Below, piece after piece: positions 25,790 to 35,358 of a stretch of 64,000 nucleotides of DNA (positions are counted from its first letter, which is position 1; the number at the start of each line of letters is the position of its first letter). The notes beneath the pieces were generated by a model, which did not search any database, was not told the DNA's origin, and saw only the letters and a program-made list of their open reading frames with translations. This DNA is from Caulobacter sp. SLTY. Lineage in GTDB: Bacteria > Pseudomonadota > Alphaproteobacteria > Caulobacterales > Caulobacteraceae. Both the position numbers and the translations under genes were made by a program. The DNA lies in the NCBI RefSeq assembly GCF_009905535.1, contig NZ_JAAALA010000004.1:99804-163803 (forward strand), written 5' to 3'.

Positions 25790-26440
25790 ATGATCAGACA
25801 CACCGCCCTGGCCGCCGCCGGCCTGCTCCTCACAGCCGTTGCCAGCCCCGCGTTGGCGCAGGAATTCACGCCGAAGGAAAAGGGGACCTGGCTGGTCACC
25901 GCCCGGGTCAGCGATGTCGCCCCGGACGCGTCGGGCGACATCCGCACCGCCGCCGGCGTCGACACCGGCCTCGACGTCGAGGTCAGCGACTATGTCGTCC
26001 CCACCCTCGGCTTCACCTACTTCGTCACCGATCACATCGCCGTCGAGGCGATCCTGGGGACCAGCAAGCATGAGATCAGCGCCAAGGGCCCCGCCGGCTC
26101 GGTCCGCGTCCACGACACTTGGGTGATCCCGCCGGTGGTCGCCGTGCAATACCACTTCAACCCCAAGGGCCGGGTCAGCCCGTACGTCGGCGCAGGGCTG
26201 AACGGCATGATCTTCTACGGCGGCGAAGACAAGGGCGGCTTCAAGGTCGATGTCGAGGACGGCATCGGCTACGCCCTGCAGGCGGGGGTCGATGTCGCCC
26301 TGAAGGGCGACTGGTCGCTCAACCTGGACGCCAAGAAGGTGTTCTTCGAGACCGACGCGGACATCAACAACGGCGCGCTCAAATCCGACGTCACTCTGGA
26401 CCCCTGGGTCCTCTCCGTCGGCGTCACCCGGCGGTTCTGA
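25790..26440 (+). CDS. ompW: OmpW-family outer-membrane beta-barrel protein
   Basis: 216-aa outer-membrane protein with a clear Sec signal (MIRHTALAAAGLLLTAVASP, cleaved after ALA). OmpW family strands follow, such as TWLVTARVSDVAPD, VVPTLGFTYFVTDHIAVEAI and SPYVGAGLNGMIFYG, ending VLSVGVTRRF with the terminal aromatic residue needed for barrel assembly. OmpW forms a narrow hydrophobic channel and is commonly induced by FNR-type regulators. AAAAAGGGG lies seven bases before the ATG; the frame is open to 25745. Confidence 0.92.
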   Translation: MIRHTALAAAGLLLTAVASPALAQEFTPKEKGTWLVTARVSDVAPDASGDIRTAAGVDTGLDVEVSDYVVPTLGFTYFVTDHIAVEAILGTSKHEISAKGPAGSVRVHDTWVIPPVVAVQYHFNPKGRVSPYVGAGLNGMIFYGGEDKGGFKVDVEDGIGYALQAGVDVALKGDWSLNLDAKKVFFETDADINNGALKSDVTLDPWVLSVGVTRRF

Positions 26441-26458
26441 GGCCGGGCCGGCCTGGCC

Positions 26459-26515
26459 GGCGGTGCGGGCGGTCACGCCCGCACCGTTCTCCGGCGCGAC
26501 CTCGGCCAGGGCTTC
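26459..26515. repeat. Left copy of a 57-bp direct repeat flanking the sugar module
   Basis: Aligns without gaps to 32054-32110 with 9 mismatches by eye (about 84 percent identity). Just past the aligned block the sequence CTCGATCGAGA also recurs in the right copy after a 23-bp interval bounded by AGGGCTTC repeats. It includes the terminator hairpin. Confidence 0.65.
26461..26486 (+). terminator. Hairpin terminator after ompW
   Basis: Perfect 11-bp stem CGGTGCGGGCG / CGCCCGCACCG with loop GTCA, beginning 21 bases after the ompW stop and followed by TTCT. Confidence 0.72.
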
Positions 26516-26642
26516 CTCGATCGAGACCCTTGACGTTCCTCGGCTTGGGCGAACAGCCGCTCGCCAAAGCCTCCGTGCATGCTAGCTTCGGGGGAACAAG
26601 GGATGGGCAGCCCGATGCAGGCGGCCCCTCGAGGGAGGATGC

Positions 26643-27692
26643 ATGAAGGGCCCGGCCATTTTCCTGGCGCAGTTCGCCGGAGACGAACCGCCGTTCAACA
26701 GCCTGGAGGCCATCGCGGGCTGGGCGGGCGACCTTGGCTACAAGGGCGTGCAGATCCCGACCTGGGACCGGCGATTGTTCGATCTGGCCCTCGCCGCCGA
26801 AAGCGACGCTTATTGCGACGAGGTCAAGGGCGTGCTGGCCGCCGCCGGGCTTGAGGTGTCGGAGCTGTCGACCCACACCCAGGGGCAGATGGTGGCGGTG
26901 CATCCGGCCTATGACGAGATGTTCGACGGCTCCGCCCCCGCCCGAGTGCGCGGCAATCCGGCGGCGCGGCAGGCCTGGGCGGTGGAGCAGGTTCTGCTGG
27001 GGGCCAAGGCCTCACGCCGGATGGGGCTGGATGCCCATGTCACCTTTTCGGGCTCCCTGGCGTGGCCCTATCTCTATCCCTATCCGCAGCGTCCGGCCGG
27101 CCTCATCGAAGAGGCGTTCGACGAGCTGGCCCGGCGCTGGCGGCCGATCCTGGACGCCTTCGAGGAGGCGGGGGTCGACCTTTGCTACGAGATCCACCCG
27201 AGCGAAGACCTGTTCGACGGGACGACCGTGGAGATGTTCTGGGACCGCGTGGATCACCATCCTCGCGCCTGCCTGCTCTACGATCCCAGCCACTTCCTGC
27301 TGCAGCAGCTCGATTATCTCGAATACATCGACCTCTACCACGAGCGGATCCGGATGTTTCACGTCAAGGACGCCGAGTTCCGGCCCACGGGGCGGCAGGG
27401 CGTCTACAGTGGGTACGCGCCCTGGAAGGAGCGGGCCGGACGGTTCCGGTCGCTGGGTGACGGCCAGATCGACTTCAAGGCCATCTTCTCGAAGTTCGCC
27501 CAGTACGGCTATCGCGGCTGGGCGGTGCTGGAATGGGAGTGCGCCCTGAAGGACCCGGTGGACGGGGCCCGGGAAGGCGCGACCTTCATCCGCGACCACA
27601 TCATCAAGGTCACGGGCAAGAGTTTCGACGATTTCGTGGCCACCGGCGTCGATGCGGCGACCAATCGCCGACTGCTGGGCCTCGACCGCTAG
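26643..27692 (+). CDS. TIM-barrel sugar isomerase/epimerase-like protein
   Basis: 349-aa member of the xylose-isomerase-like/AP endonuclease 2 superfamily. Barrel strands are seen as GYKGVQIPTWD, DLCYEIHPSEDLFDG (Glu metal ligand), CLLYDPSHFLLQQLDY (Asp-His ligand pair), RMFHVKDAEF (His and Asp) and WAVLEWE (terminal Glu). It probably binds a divalent metal and acts on a keto-sugar or 3-keto-glycoside by isomerisation or elimination. GAGGGAGG precedes the ATG. It heads a five-gene operon with gaps of 1 base or overlaps. Hydrolase, epimerase and isomerase activities cannot be distinguished here. Confidence 0.8.
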   Translation: MKGPAIFLAQFAGDEPPFNSLEAIAGWAGDLGYKGVQIPTWDRRLFDLALAAESDAYCDEVKGVLAAAGLEVSELSTHTQGQMVAVHPAYDEMFDGSAPARVRGNPAARQAWAVEQVLLGAKASRRMGLDAHVTFSGSLAWPYLYPYPQRPAGLIEEAFDELARRWRPILDAFEEAGVDLCYEIHPSEDLFDGTTVEMFWDRVDHHPRACLLYDPSHFLLQQLDYLEYIDLYHERIRMFHVKDAEFRPTGRQGVYSGYAPWKERAGRFRSLGDGQIDFKAIFSKFAQYGYRGWAVLEWECALKDPVDGAREGATFIRDHIIKVTGKSFDDFVATGVDAATNRRLLGLDR

Positions 27693-27693
27693 G

Positions 27694-28842
27694 ATGCGCC
27701 TCGCGCTAGGCATGATCGGGGGCGGGGAGGGCGCCTTCATCGGGGCGGTGCATCGCATGGCCGCCCGGCTGGACGACCGCTGGACCCTGGCCGCCGGGGC
27801 GTTCAGCGGCGATGCCGGACGCTCGCGGGCGTTCGGGCAGTCGCTCGGCCTGGCCGAAGACCGCTGCTACGGCGACTGGCAGGCGATGGCGCGGGCGGAA
27901 GGCGCCCGGCCGGACCGAATCGACGCGGTGGCCATCGTCACCCCCAACCACCTGCACCACGCGCCGGCGCAGGCCTTCCTGGAAGCCGGTATCGCCGTGA
28001 TCTGCGACAAGCCGCTGACGACCAGCTTGGCCGATGCGCTCGACCTGGCGGGAACGGTGGCGCGCACCGGGACCCCGTTGGTTCTGACCCACAACTACAG
28101 CGGCTATGCGATGGTCCGGCAGATGCGGGCCATGGTGGCGGCGGGAGACCTGGGCGCCATCCGGGTGGTCCAGGCCGAGTATGCGCAGGACTGGCTGGCC
28201 GCGCCCCTGCCCGGCAACAAGCAGGCCGACTGGCGGGGCGATCCGGCGAAGGCCGGACCCGGCGGCGCGCTGGGCGACATCGCCACCCATGCCTACCACC
28301 TGGCGACCTTCGTCCTGGGGGCGGCGGCGGACCAGGTCAGCGCGGAGACTTCGCGGTTCGTGGCCGGGCGGGTGCTGGATGATGACGTGCAACTGCGCCT
28401 GCGCTGGGCTGGTGGTGCGCGCGGCCAGCTGTGGGCCAGCCAGGTGGCGGTCGGGGCGGCGAACGGGCTGCGGCTTCGGCTCTATGGAGAGCGCGGCGGG
28501 CTGGAGTGGTCGCAGGAGGATCCGGATATCCTGCGGTTCACGCCGCTGGGCGAGCCGCCGCGACTCTTGCGGCGCGGAGGCCCCGGTCTGTCGGCGGCGG
28601 CGCAGGCGGCGACCCGCATCCCGGCCGGGCATCCCGAAGGCTATCTGGAAGGCTTCGCGCGGATCTACGCCGATGCGGCGGACTTGGTTTCGGCCCACAG
28701 GAGCGGCCAGTCGCCGCCCCCGACGGCCCTGGACCTGCCCGGCGTGGACGCCGGGGTCCAGGGAGTTCAGTTCATCGAGGCGGCGGTGCGTAGCGCCGCG
28801 GCGGACGGCCGCTGGACGTCGCTTGGGGAGACGGGTGCATGA
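27694..28842 (+). CDS. Gfo/Idh/MocA-family NAD(P) oxidoreductase
   Basis: 382-aa oxidoreductase. The Rossmann domain begins LALGMIGGGEGAFIGAVH, where G-x-G-x-x-[GA] reads GGGEGAF. AIVTPNHLHHAPAQAFLEAGIAVICDKPLT carries the conserved lysine of the EKP/DKP motif. The C-terminal substrate domain has GGALGDIATHAYHLATFV with the catalytic D-x3-H. Such enzymes oxidise or epimerise sugars, inositols or their acids with NAD(P). The gene starts one base after the previous stop and overlaps the next by four. ATG 27712 is an alternative start. Confidence 0.85.
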   Translation: MRLALGMIGGGEGAFIGAVHRMAARLDDRWTLAAGAFSGDAGRSRAFGQSLGLAEDRCYGDWQAMARAEGARPDRIDAVAIVTPNHLHHAPAQAFLEAGIAVICDKPLTTSLADALDLAGTVARTGTPLVLTHNYSGYAMVRQMRAMVAAGDLGAIRVVQAEYAQDWLAAPLPGNKQADWRGDPAKAGPGGALGDIATHAYHLATFVLGAAADQVSAETSRFVAGRVLDDDVQLRLRWAGGARGQLWASQVAVGAANGLRLRLYGERGGLEWSQEDPDILRFTPLGEPPRLLRRGGPGLSAAAQAATRIPAGHPEGYLEGFARIYADAADLVSAHRSGQSPPPTALDLPGVDAGVQGVQFIEAAVRSAAADGRWTSLGETGA

Positions 28843-29612
28843 TCCGGCAGAGCTTTGCCTGGTGGTCCTTCACGGCTGGCCGTGAGGTCGAGCCCGCTGT
28901 GCTGCTGCGCGAGGCGGCGGCCGCGGGCGCCATGGGGGTGGAGATGCTGCCGGAACCGCTCTGGCCGGTTGCGCGGGATGCGGGGCTCTCCCTGGTCACC
29001 CTGACCGGCCACACCCTGGAGCGCGGCTTCAACGATCGATCCCTGCATGCCGCCCTCAGCGACGAGGTCCGCCGCAACATCGACAGCGCCGCCGCCGGCG
29101 GGGTCGAGGCGGTGATCGTCTTCTCCGGCAACCGCATCGGCGACGGCGCCGACGCGCCCGCCATCGACGCCTGTATCGAGGGCCTGGCCCCGGTCGTGGC
29201 CCATGCCGAACAGGCCGGGGTGCGGCTGCTGATGGAGCTGCTCAACAGCAAGGTCGACCATCCGGGCCACCAGTGCGACCGCACCGCCTTCGGAGCGGCG
29301 GTGGTCCAGGGCGTGGGTTCGCCGGCCCTGCGGCTGCTCTACGACGGCTATCACATGCAGCTGATGGAGGGGGATCTGAGCCGAACCATCCGCGCCCATT
29401 TCGACCTGATCGGCCATGTCCACACCGCCGGGGCGCCCGGCCGGCGCGACCTGGATGACCGGCAGGAAATCAACTGGCCGGCCATCGCCGGGCTGCTGCG
29501 CCATCTGGGATACCAGGGCTGGGTGGGGCACGAGTTCGTGCCGCGCGGCGAGCCGGTCCCGGCGCTGCGGGCGGCGCTCGCCCAGTTCGAAGACCCGGCG
29601 GAGGCGGCCTGA
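28839..29612 (+). CDS. TIM-barrel hydroxypyruvate-isomerase-like protein
   Basis: 257-aa protein of the Hyi/xylose-isomerase-like superfamily. It begins IRQSFAWWSF, has a metal-ligand glutamate in RLLMELLNSKVDHPGHQ, LRLLYDGYHMQLMEGD (Asp-x2-His), IGHVHTAGAPGRRDLDD (His and Arg), and ends WVGHEFVP with the terminal Glu. It may interconvert keto and aldo forms of a short sugar. It is embedded by overlaps between the Gfo/Idh gene and the GMC oxidoreductase gene (TGATG). Confidence 0.82.
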   Translation: MIRQSFAWWSFTAGREVEPAVLLREAAAAGAMGVEMLPEPLWPVARDAGLSLVTLTGHTLERGFNDRSLHAALSDEVRRNIDSAAAGGVEAVIVFSGNRIGDGADAPAIDACIEGLAPVVAHAEQAGVRLLMELLNSKVDHPGHQCDRTAFGAAVVQGVGSPALRLLYDGYHMQLMEGDLSRTIRAHFDLIGHVHTAGAPGRRDLDDRQEINWPAIAGLLRHLGYQGWVGHEFVPRGEPVPALRAALAQFEDPAEAA

Positions 29613-31306
29613 TGTTCGATGCGATCGTTGTCGGGTCCGGGATCAGCGGCGGCTGGTCGGCCAAGGAGCTCTGCGAGCGGGGCTTGAAGGTCCTGCTGCT
29701 CGAGCGCGGCCCCGAGGTGGCCCACGGTCCGGGCTACAGCCATGACCAGGCGGCGGGGCTCCGGCGGCGGGACGACCAGATTCCGCAGGCGGAGCGAGAC
29801 CTCCACTACCCCTATCACGTCGGGGTCTCCTACGCCCTGTTCAATTCCAACAAGGCCTTCTGGGCCAGCGACCACGACTATCCCTACGAGACCGTGCCTG
29901 GCCGACCCTACCGCTGGATCCGCGGCTATCAGCTGGGCGGACGGTCGCTGACCTGGGGGCGGCAGTCCTACCGCTGGGCGCCGCAGGATTTCCTCTCCAA
30001 CCTCCAGGACGGCCACGGCGTCGACTGGCCGATCCGCTATGAGGACCTGGAGCCCTGGTACGACCACGTCGAGGCCTTCGCCGGGATCAGCGGCGATTTC
30101 GACGGCCTCGAACAGCTCCCCGACGGCGACTTCCTGCCGGCCTTTCCGTTCAACGACGTCGAACTGGCCGCCAAGGCCCGGATCGAGGCCGACTGGCCGA
30201 CCCGCCGGATGATCATGGGCCGCACCGCCCACCTCAGCCGCGTCGCCAAGCCCCAGATGGACCTTGGCCGAAAGCGCTGCGAACAGCATATGCGCTGCTA
30301 TCACGGCTGCCCGCTGGGCAGCTATTTCTCCAGCCAGGCCGCCACGCTTCCGGCCGCCCAAAACACCGGCAATCTGACGGTCCTGACCGATCGGATTGTC
30401 GAGAGCGTCATCCACGATCCGGCGACCGGCCGGGTGACCGGGGTGCGGACGATCCGTCGGCTGGACAAGGGAGGGGAGACCTTCGAGGCGCGGATGGTCT
30501 TCCTCAACGCCTCGACCATCAATACCGCCGCCCTCCTCCTGAACTCGAAGTCGGAGGCGTTTCCCCGCGGCCTGGCCAACGGCAGCGACCAGGTCGGCCG
30601 CAACCTGATGGACCACGTCAGCAGCAAGCCCATCGTCGGCAAGATGCCGGGTTTCGGCGACGTCTACGACCAGCGCGACCGGCCCACCGGCCTCTACATT
30701 CCGCGCTACGGCAATGTGACCGAGACGGACAAGCCCTACCTGCGCGGCTTCGGCATGCAGGGCGGCGCCGCCCGGTCCCGGCGCATGGAGGGGGCCGTCC
30801 AGGGGTTCGCCGGCGGCGATGAGGAGGACACCGGCTTCCGGGGCTGGAGCTTCTCGCTGCTGCCGTTCGGGGAAGTGCTGCCCGACCCGAACAATCGCGT
30901 CACCCTGTCGGAAACCCGCCGGGACAGCTGGGGAGTGCCCGTGCCGGTCATCGACGCCGCCCATGGTCCAAACGAGGCCGCGATGATGAGGGCGGCGGCG
31001 CGCGATGCAGCCGAGATGCTGCGGGCGGCCGGCTGCACCGACATCACCCCCTGGGAAGAGGCCGGCGAGCAGCTGACGCCGCCCGGCGACCGCATCCACG
31101 AGATGGGGACGGCGCGCATGGGACGCGATCCGGCCACCTCCGTGCTGAACCGCTGGGGACAGGCCCATGAGGTGGCCAACCTCTTCGTCTCCGACGGCTC
31201 GGTGATGGCCTCCAGCGCGTCGATGAACCCGTCGCTGACCTACATGGCCATCGCCGCCCGGACGGCGAACCATGCGGCCGATCTGCTGGAACAGGGAGCC
31301 TTGTGA
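29612..31306 (+). CDS. GMC-family FAD oxidoreductase
   Basis: 564-aa flavoprotein of the GMC family. It has the FAD-binding IVVGSGISGGWSAKEL at residues 5-20, LLLERG as the end of the second strand, and GMC_oxred_C with HEMGTARMG and NPSLTYMAIAARTA, where the catalytic His/Asn pair is found. Members include the large subunits of glucoside-3-, gluconate- and sorbitol dehydrogenases. With its isomerase and Gfo/Idh neighbours it fits oxidation of a sugar or glycoside hydroxyl. No twin-arginine signal, small subunit gene or cytochrome subunit gene is adjacent, so export and electron acceptor are unknown. Confidence 0.87.
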   Translation: MFDAIVVGSGISGGWSAKELCERGLKVLLLERGPEVAHGPGYSHDQAAGLRRRDDQIPQAERDLHYPYHVGVSYALFNSNKAFWASDHDYPYETVPGRPYRWIRGYQLGGRSLTWGRQSYRWAPQDFLSNLQDGHGVDWPIRYEDLEPWYDHVEAFAGISGDFDGLEQLPDGDFLPAFPFNDVELAAKARIEADWPTRRMIMGRTAHLSRVAKPQMDLGRKRCEQHMRCYHGCPLGSYFSSQAATLPAAQNTGNLTVLTDRIVESVIHDPATGRVTGVRTIRRLDKGGETFEARMVFLNASTINTAALLLNSKSEAFPRGLANGSDQVGRNLMDHVSSKPIVGKMPGFGDVYDQRDRPTGLYIPRYGNVTETDKPYLRGFGMQGGAARSRRMEGAVQGFAGGDEEDTGFRGWSFSLLPFGEVLPDPNNRVTLSETRRDSWGVPVPVIDAAHGPNEAAMMRAAARDAAEMLRAAGCTDITPWEEAGEQLTPPGDRIHEMGTARMGRDPATSVLNRWGQAHEVANLFVSDGSVMASSASMNPSLTYMAIAARTANHAADLLEQGAL

Positions 31307-32034
31307 TGAGACCGATCGGCCTTCAGCTCTACACCCTGCGCAAACCCTTCGCGGCCGACCCCCTTGGCACGCTGGAGCGCGTCCGTGAGGTCGGCTACGA
31401 CGCGGTGGAGTTCGCCGCGCCGCTTGGCTCCGATTTCGCGGGCTTTTCCGCGCGGATGCGGGACATCGGGCTCGATTGCCCCTCAGCCCATGTGGGCCTC
31501 GTCGACATGGCTGAGCGGCCTGACGAGGTGCTGGCCATGGCCGAGACGCTCGGCTGCCGGTACTTGGTGATGCCCTATGTGCTGCCCGACCAGCGCGACT
31601 GGCAGGCCGTCATCTCGACCCTTGGGGCCTTCGCCCGGCGGGCGCGGGACGAGGGGCTCCGGGTCGCCTACCACCACCACGATTTTGAGTTCGAGACGAC
31701 CGACGGCGTTCGGCCGTTCGACCGCCTGGTGGCCGAGACCGACCCGGACCTCGTCGACTTCGAGCTCGACGTCTATTGGCTCAAGAAGGGCGGCGAAGAT
31801 CCGGCGGCGGTCATCGAGCGGATGGCCGGACGGGTGAAGCTGCTCCACCTCAAGGACATGGCTCTCGATGGCGGCATGGCCGATGTCGGAGAGGGAACCT
31901 TCGACTTCGCGGCCCTGATCCAGGCCGCCGACACCGCCGGCGCGCAGCACTACTTCGTCGAACACGACTTCCCGCCGGCCCCCTACTGGCCGAGCGTTGA
32001 GGCCAGCCTCGGGCATCTGCGAACGCTCGACTAA
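31306..32034 (+). CDS. TIM-barrel sugar phosphate isomerase/epimerase
   Basis: 242-aa protein of the same superfamily as the two earlier barrels in this operon. It starts RPIGLQLYTLRKPF, and has VAYHHHDFEFE (metal-ligand Glu region), DFELDVYWLKKGG, KLLHLKDMALDGGMADVGEG and YFVEHDFPPAP (Glu). The short L-Q-L-Y-T-L-R opening is typical of the IolE/IolH-like family. ATG 31306 overlaps the previous stop as TGATG; GTG 31303 is an alternative. It is the third paralogous barrel in a single operon, suggesting successive steps on one substrate. Confidence 0.82.
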   Translation: MRPIGLQLYTLRKPFAADPLGTLERVREVGYDAVEFAAPLGSDFAGFSARMRDIGLDCPSAHVGLVDMAERPDEVLAMAETLGCRYLVMPYVLPDQRDWQAVISTLGAFARRARDEGLRVAYHHHDFEFETTDGVRPFDRLVAETDPDLVDFELDVYWLKKGGEDPAAVIERMAGRVKLLHLKDMALDGGMADVGEGTFDFAALIQAADTAGAQHYFVEHDFPPAPYWPSVEASLGHLRTLD

Positions 32035-32053
32035 GTTTGCGACGAGCGCCGCT

Positions 32054-32110
32054 GGCGGTGCGAGCCGTCACGCCCGCACCATTCTGGGGCCTGACCTCGA
32101 CTAGGGCTTC
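32054..32110. repeat. Right copy of the 57-bp direct repeat
   Basis: Matches 26459-26515 without gaps. This copy spans the space between the sugar module and the phytase gene and the last four codons of the phytase. Its hairpin is degraded by two mismatches, so it is a weaker terminator than the left copy. Confidence 0.65.
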
Positions 32111-34089
32111 ACCACGCCCAGCTTCAGGGCTTCCTCGATCGAGATCCAGGGGGTGATTTTGAAGTTCTGGGGCTCGGGAGGGCTGACGTTGCGGCCGTCC
32201 TGGGTGACCAGGGCGCCATTGGGATAGAGCGGTCCCATCGGGCGGCTGGTGACATCCAGGCCGTCGGTCTCCGAGGAGCCGTCGATGCCGGCCGGGCCAT
32301 TGGCCACGATGGCGAAGGAGCCGACATACTCGTGGGCGCCGTCGCGGCGGAACAGCGCGTAGCTGTTGTTCCCTTGACTGGAGAGGACGATGTAGCCCTT
32401 GCCGCCGGGCTGCAGGTAGAGGCTGACCCCTTCCAGGTCGTCCTTCAGCGCCTTGTTGCTGGCGACGCTGGTCACCTGGCTACGCTTTTCCGGGCCCTTG
32501 GGCTCGGCGTTCAGCTTCCAGAGGGCGATGTCCTCCTCGGCCACGTAGAGCCAGCCGGTTTCGTCATCGGCGACACAGCCCTCCGTTTGCGTGGCGAAGG
32601 CAAATTCGCGGACCAGAGTGGCCTTGACCTTGCCGGCCTTGGTCCCGTCCAGCCGCCATTGGCGCATCTTGCCGTCGGTGTCGTTGATGTAGACGTAGGT
32701 CTTGCCGCCCTTGCCCCGGTACATGCACAGGCCATAGGGATCGCCCAGGCCTGTGCCCTGCACCCCGTCGGAGACGTTGGTCAGGGTCCCGGTGGCGCCG
32801 TCGAGGCTGTAGATGGCGATGGCGTTGCGAGTGCGGTCGCTGGCGGTGACCAGGGTCACCGGGGCGCCGTTCAGCATGAAGCCGTCGCGCAGGTCGACGT
32901 TGTTCATCTTGCCGTCGGCGGCGAAGGACAGCCGCTTGCCGGTCAGGTCATAGACCCCAAGGCCCGCCTGCTTGTCGGTGCCGATGACCAGGCTGCGGGC
33001 CGGGTCGGTCGGATTGACCCAGTTGGCCGGATCGTCCGCCGCGTCGCCGCCCTGGCCGACTGGCTGGGTCTCGGCGGTGGGCCGGACGATCGGCATCGGC
33101 TGAGGCAGGACCGCGCGCGGATCGGCCGGGGCGCCGAGGGCGAGATTCAGCGGCGCGGCCACGTCGGCGAAGCGCAGCAGCTTGTAGTTGGCGCCGCCCT
33201 CGTTCTCGTCGTCCATGGCCAGCAGCAGGCCCTTGCCCGCAGCCAGGCCGCCGGCGTTCTCGACCCCGGCGGCGGCGAAGGTTCCGCGATAGCCGTGGTC
33301 GGCCTCGCGGTCGAAGACGTGGAAATTGTTCGCCGAGGCATTCGATACGATCAGGTATCGCGCGCCCGGACCCTGATCGACCACGGCCACGCCGCCGACC
33401 TCCTCGGTGATCCGGCCCAGCCGCACCGCGTCGATCAGCATCGGGATGGTTTCGGCTTCCGGCTCAGCGTCGAACTTCCAGACTCCGACCGCCTGTTCGG
33501 AGACATAGAGGGCGCCGCTGGCGTCATCGACGGTGCAGTAGCTGGCTTCGGAGGCGATGTTCAGCTTGCGGACGAGGCGGCCGTCGAGCTTGCCCTGACC
33601 ATTGTCGAAGATCGACCACTGCTCGATCTCCCCGGCCGCGCCGAGGGCGAACATATAGAGGCTGCCGTCCAGCGGGCTCTTGTAGAGGCAGGAGGCCTCG
33701 GCCGACAGGCCGGCGGGCAACTCGCGGGCGCCGACCTCGGTCAGGCCCGACTCGACGGTGAAGAAGCGCATCTTGGCGCCCTGGGCGTCCATGGCGCCAA
33801 GGACCGTCACCGACTGTCCGCCGAGCGGCACGTTGTAGCGGACATCGACGCTGACCACCTCGCCGGCCGGCGTGGCCGACAGCCGCGCGCCGGCGGCGTC
33901 ATAGAGCTCGATGCCGCTCAGTCCTCCGCTGCCGGCGATACGCACCGTTCCATCGGCGTCGAAGATCAGGGCGCCGGCGTTGGCGTCGTTGCGGGTGGTC
34001 GGGGCGGTCTGGCCCACCGGAGCCACGGCGACCGGCGGCGCGGCCTGGGCAAACGCCGTTCCCGCCAGCGCGCGGGCAGGATAGCGCAC
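32101..34089 (-). CDS. Tandem beta-propeller phytase, 5' end probably truncated
   Basis: 662-aa protein with two BPP (3-phytase) repeats, residues about 35-330 and 345-655. The second is well conserved: [64 protein letters not shown] and [22 protein letters not shown]. BPPs hydrolyse phytate with calcium. The first repeat lacks the opening D-D-P-A-x-W motif and is probably accessory. The only start is GTG 34089, five bases from the 3' end of tRNA-Ser. The leader [16 protein letters not shown] resembles the end of a signal peptide (cleavage after AFA) without its n-region and hydrophobic core. Secretion and expression are therefore doubtful. Confidence 0.8.
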   Translation of the reverse strand: MRYPARALAGTAFAQAAPPVAVAPVGQTAPTTRNDANAGALIFDADGTVRIAGSGGLSGIELYDAAGARLSATPAGEVVSVDVRYNVPLGGQSVTVLGAMDAQGAKMRFFTVESGLTEVGARELPAGLSAEASCLYKSPLDGSLYMFALGAAGEIEQWSIFDNGQGKLDGRLVRKLNIASEASYCTVDDASGALYVSEQAVGVWKFDAEPEAETIPMLIDAVRLGRITEEVGGVAVVDQGPGARYLIVSNASANNFHVFDREADHGYRGTFAAAGVENAGGLAAGKGLLLAMDDENEGGANYKLLRFADVAAPLNLALGAPADPRAVLPQPMPIVRPTAETQPVGQGGDAADDPANWVNPTDPARSLVIGTDKQAGLGVYDLTGKRLSFAADGKMNNVDLRDGFMLNGAPVTLVTASDRTRNAIAIYSLDGATGTLTNVSDGVQGTGLGDPYGLCMYRGKGGKTYVYINDTDGKMRQWRLDGTKAGKVKATLVREFAFATQTEGCVADDETGWLYVAEEDIALWKLNAEPKGPEKRSQVTSVASNKALKDDLEGVSLYLQPGGKGYIVLSSQGNNSYALFRRDGAHEYVGSFAIVANGPAGIDGSSETDGLDVTSRPMGPLYPNGALVTQDGRNVSPPEPQNFKITPWISIEEALKLGVVKP

Positions 34090-34093
34090 CGGC

Positions 34094-34183
34094 TGGCGGT
34101 GAGAGAGGGATTCGAACCCTCGATAGAGTTTCCCCTATACACGCGTTCCAGGCGTGCGCCTTCAACCACTCGGCCACCTCACC
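34094..34183 (-). tRNA. tRNA-Ser(GGA)
   Basis: Class II tRNA of 90 nt with encoded CCA. The acceptor stem GGTGAGG pairs with TCTCACC (one G-T). D-arm is TGGCCGAGTGGTTGAAGGCG. Anticodon stem CACGC/GCGTG flanks loop CTGGAAC (anticodon GGA). It has a long variable arm and T-arm GAGGGTTCGAATCCCTC. The 3' end lies five bases from the phytase start codon. Confidence 0.96.
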
Positions 34184-34351
34184 GCATGCCGCGAGGGCGT
34201 GCGCTGCGCCGCTGGAGCTCTTCAGCCCCCGGCGCGGGAAGGCGCGCAATATACTCAGGGCGCCCTTCGGAGCAAGCGGACTTATGGATTGGGTGAAATC
34301 GGTCGCGGGACGTCCTATCTTAGGCGTCGATCGATCCGCCGGAGCCTCGCC

Positions 34352-35001
<650 letters not shown>

Positions 35002-35005
<4 letters not shown>

Positions 35006-35346
35006 CCCCTGAGGCCTTCGACAAGGCCTGCCGCGCGTTGCCGGGCGTGACCATGGACGTCCAGTGGGGCGACGACCACGTCTACAAAGTCGGCGGCAAG
35101 ATGTTCGCCGTCTACGGGCCGGCGGCGGACAATTTCTCGTTCAAGGCCAGCGACATCGCCTTCGAGGTTCTGACCGAGACAGGGCGCGGCAGCCCGGCCC
35201 CCTATCTGGCGAAGGCCAAATGGGTCTGGTTCGCCTCGCTCGAAGCGCAAAATGCCGCCGAGGTGGAAGGTTGGCTCACGTCTGCCCACGGCCTGGTCGC
35301 AGCCAAATTGACCAAGAAGCTGCGGGCCGAACTCGGCGTCGGCTGA
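35002..35346 (+). CDS. MmcQ/YjbR family protein
   Basis: 114-aa protein of the YjbR fold (CyaY-like DNA-binding-type fold): [37 protein letters not shown] at the N-terminus, and an aromatic-rich C-terminal half ([13 protein letters not shown]). Function is unknown; no catalytic residues are recognised. The start is TTG 35002, overlapping the msrA stop by four bases, which implies translational coupling. Confidence 0.8.
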
Positions 35347-35358
35347 GCCGACGACGGG

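Larger units (their letters stand above)
26441..26642. other. Intergenic region with terminator and repeat copy
   Basis: No gene is seen in these 202 bases. They hold the ompW terminator hairpin, a divergent copy of the sequence that also forms the phytase 3' end and its downstream flank (26459-26515), and the ribosome-binding region (GAGGGAGGATGC) of the next gene. Minus-strand translation of the region just right of the repeat reads SIEEAL, also found near the phytase C-terminus, which suggests a remnant of coding sequence. Confidence 0.6.

Noticed and set aside
34094..34183. Candidate att site duplication of the tRNA-Ser 3' end elsewhere in the window
   Set aside because: The only similar text, AGGGTTCGAAGTCCC near 61524, is inside an SDR gene, is short and lacks the acceptor stem, so it is chance. 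No integrase gene is present.
32332..34296. Long open frame of 654 codons on the plus strand across the phytase gene
   Set aside because: It is antisense to a gene with clear phytase motifs and has the composition of a GC-rich shadow frame. It also runs through the tRNA.
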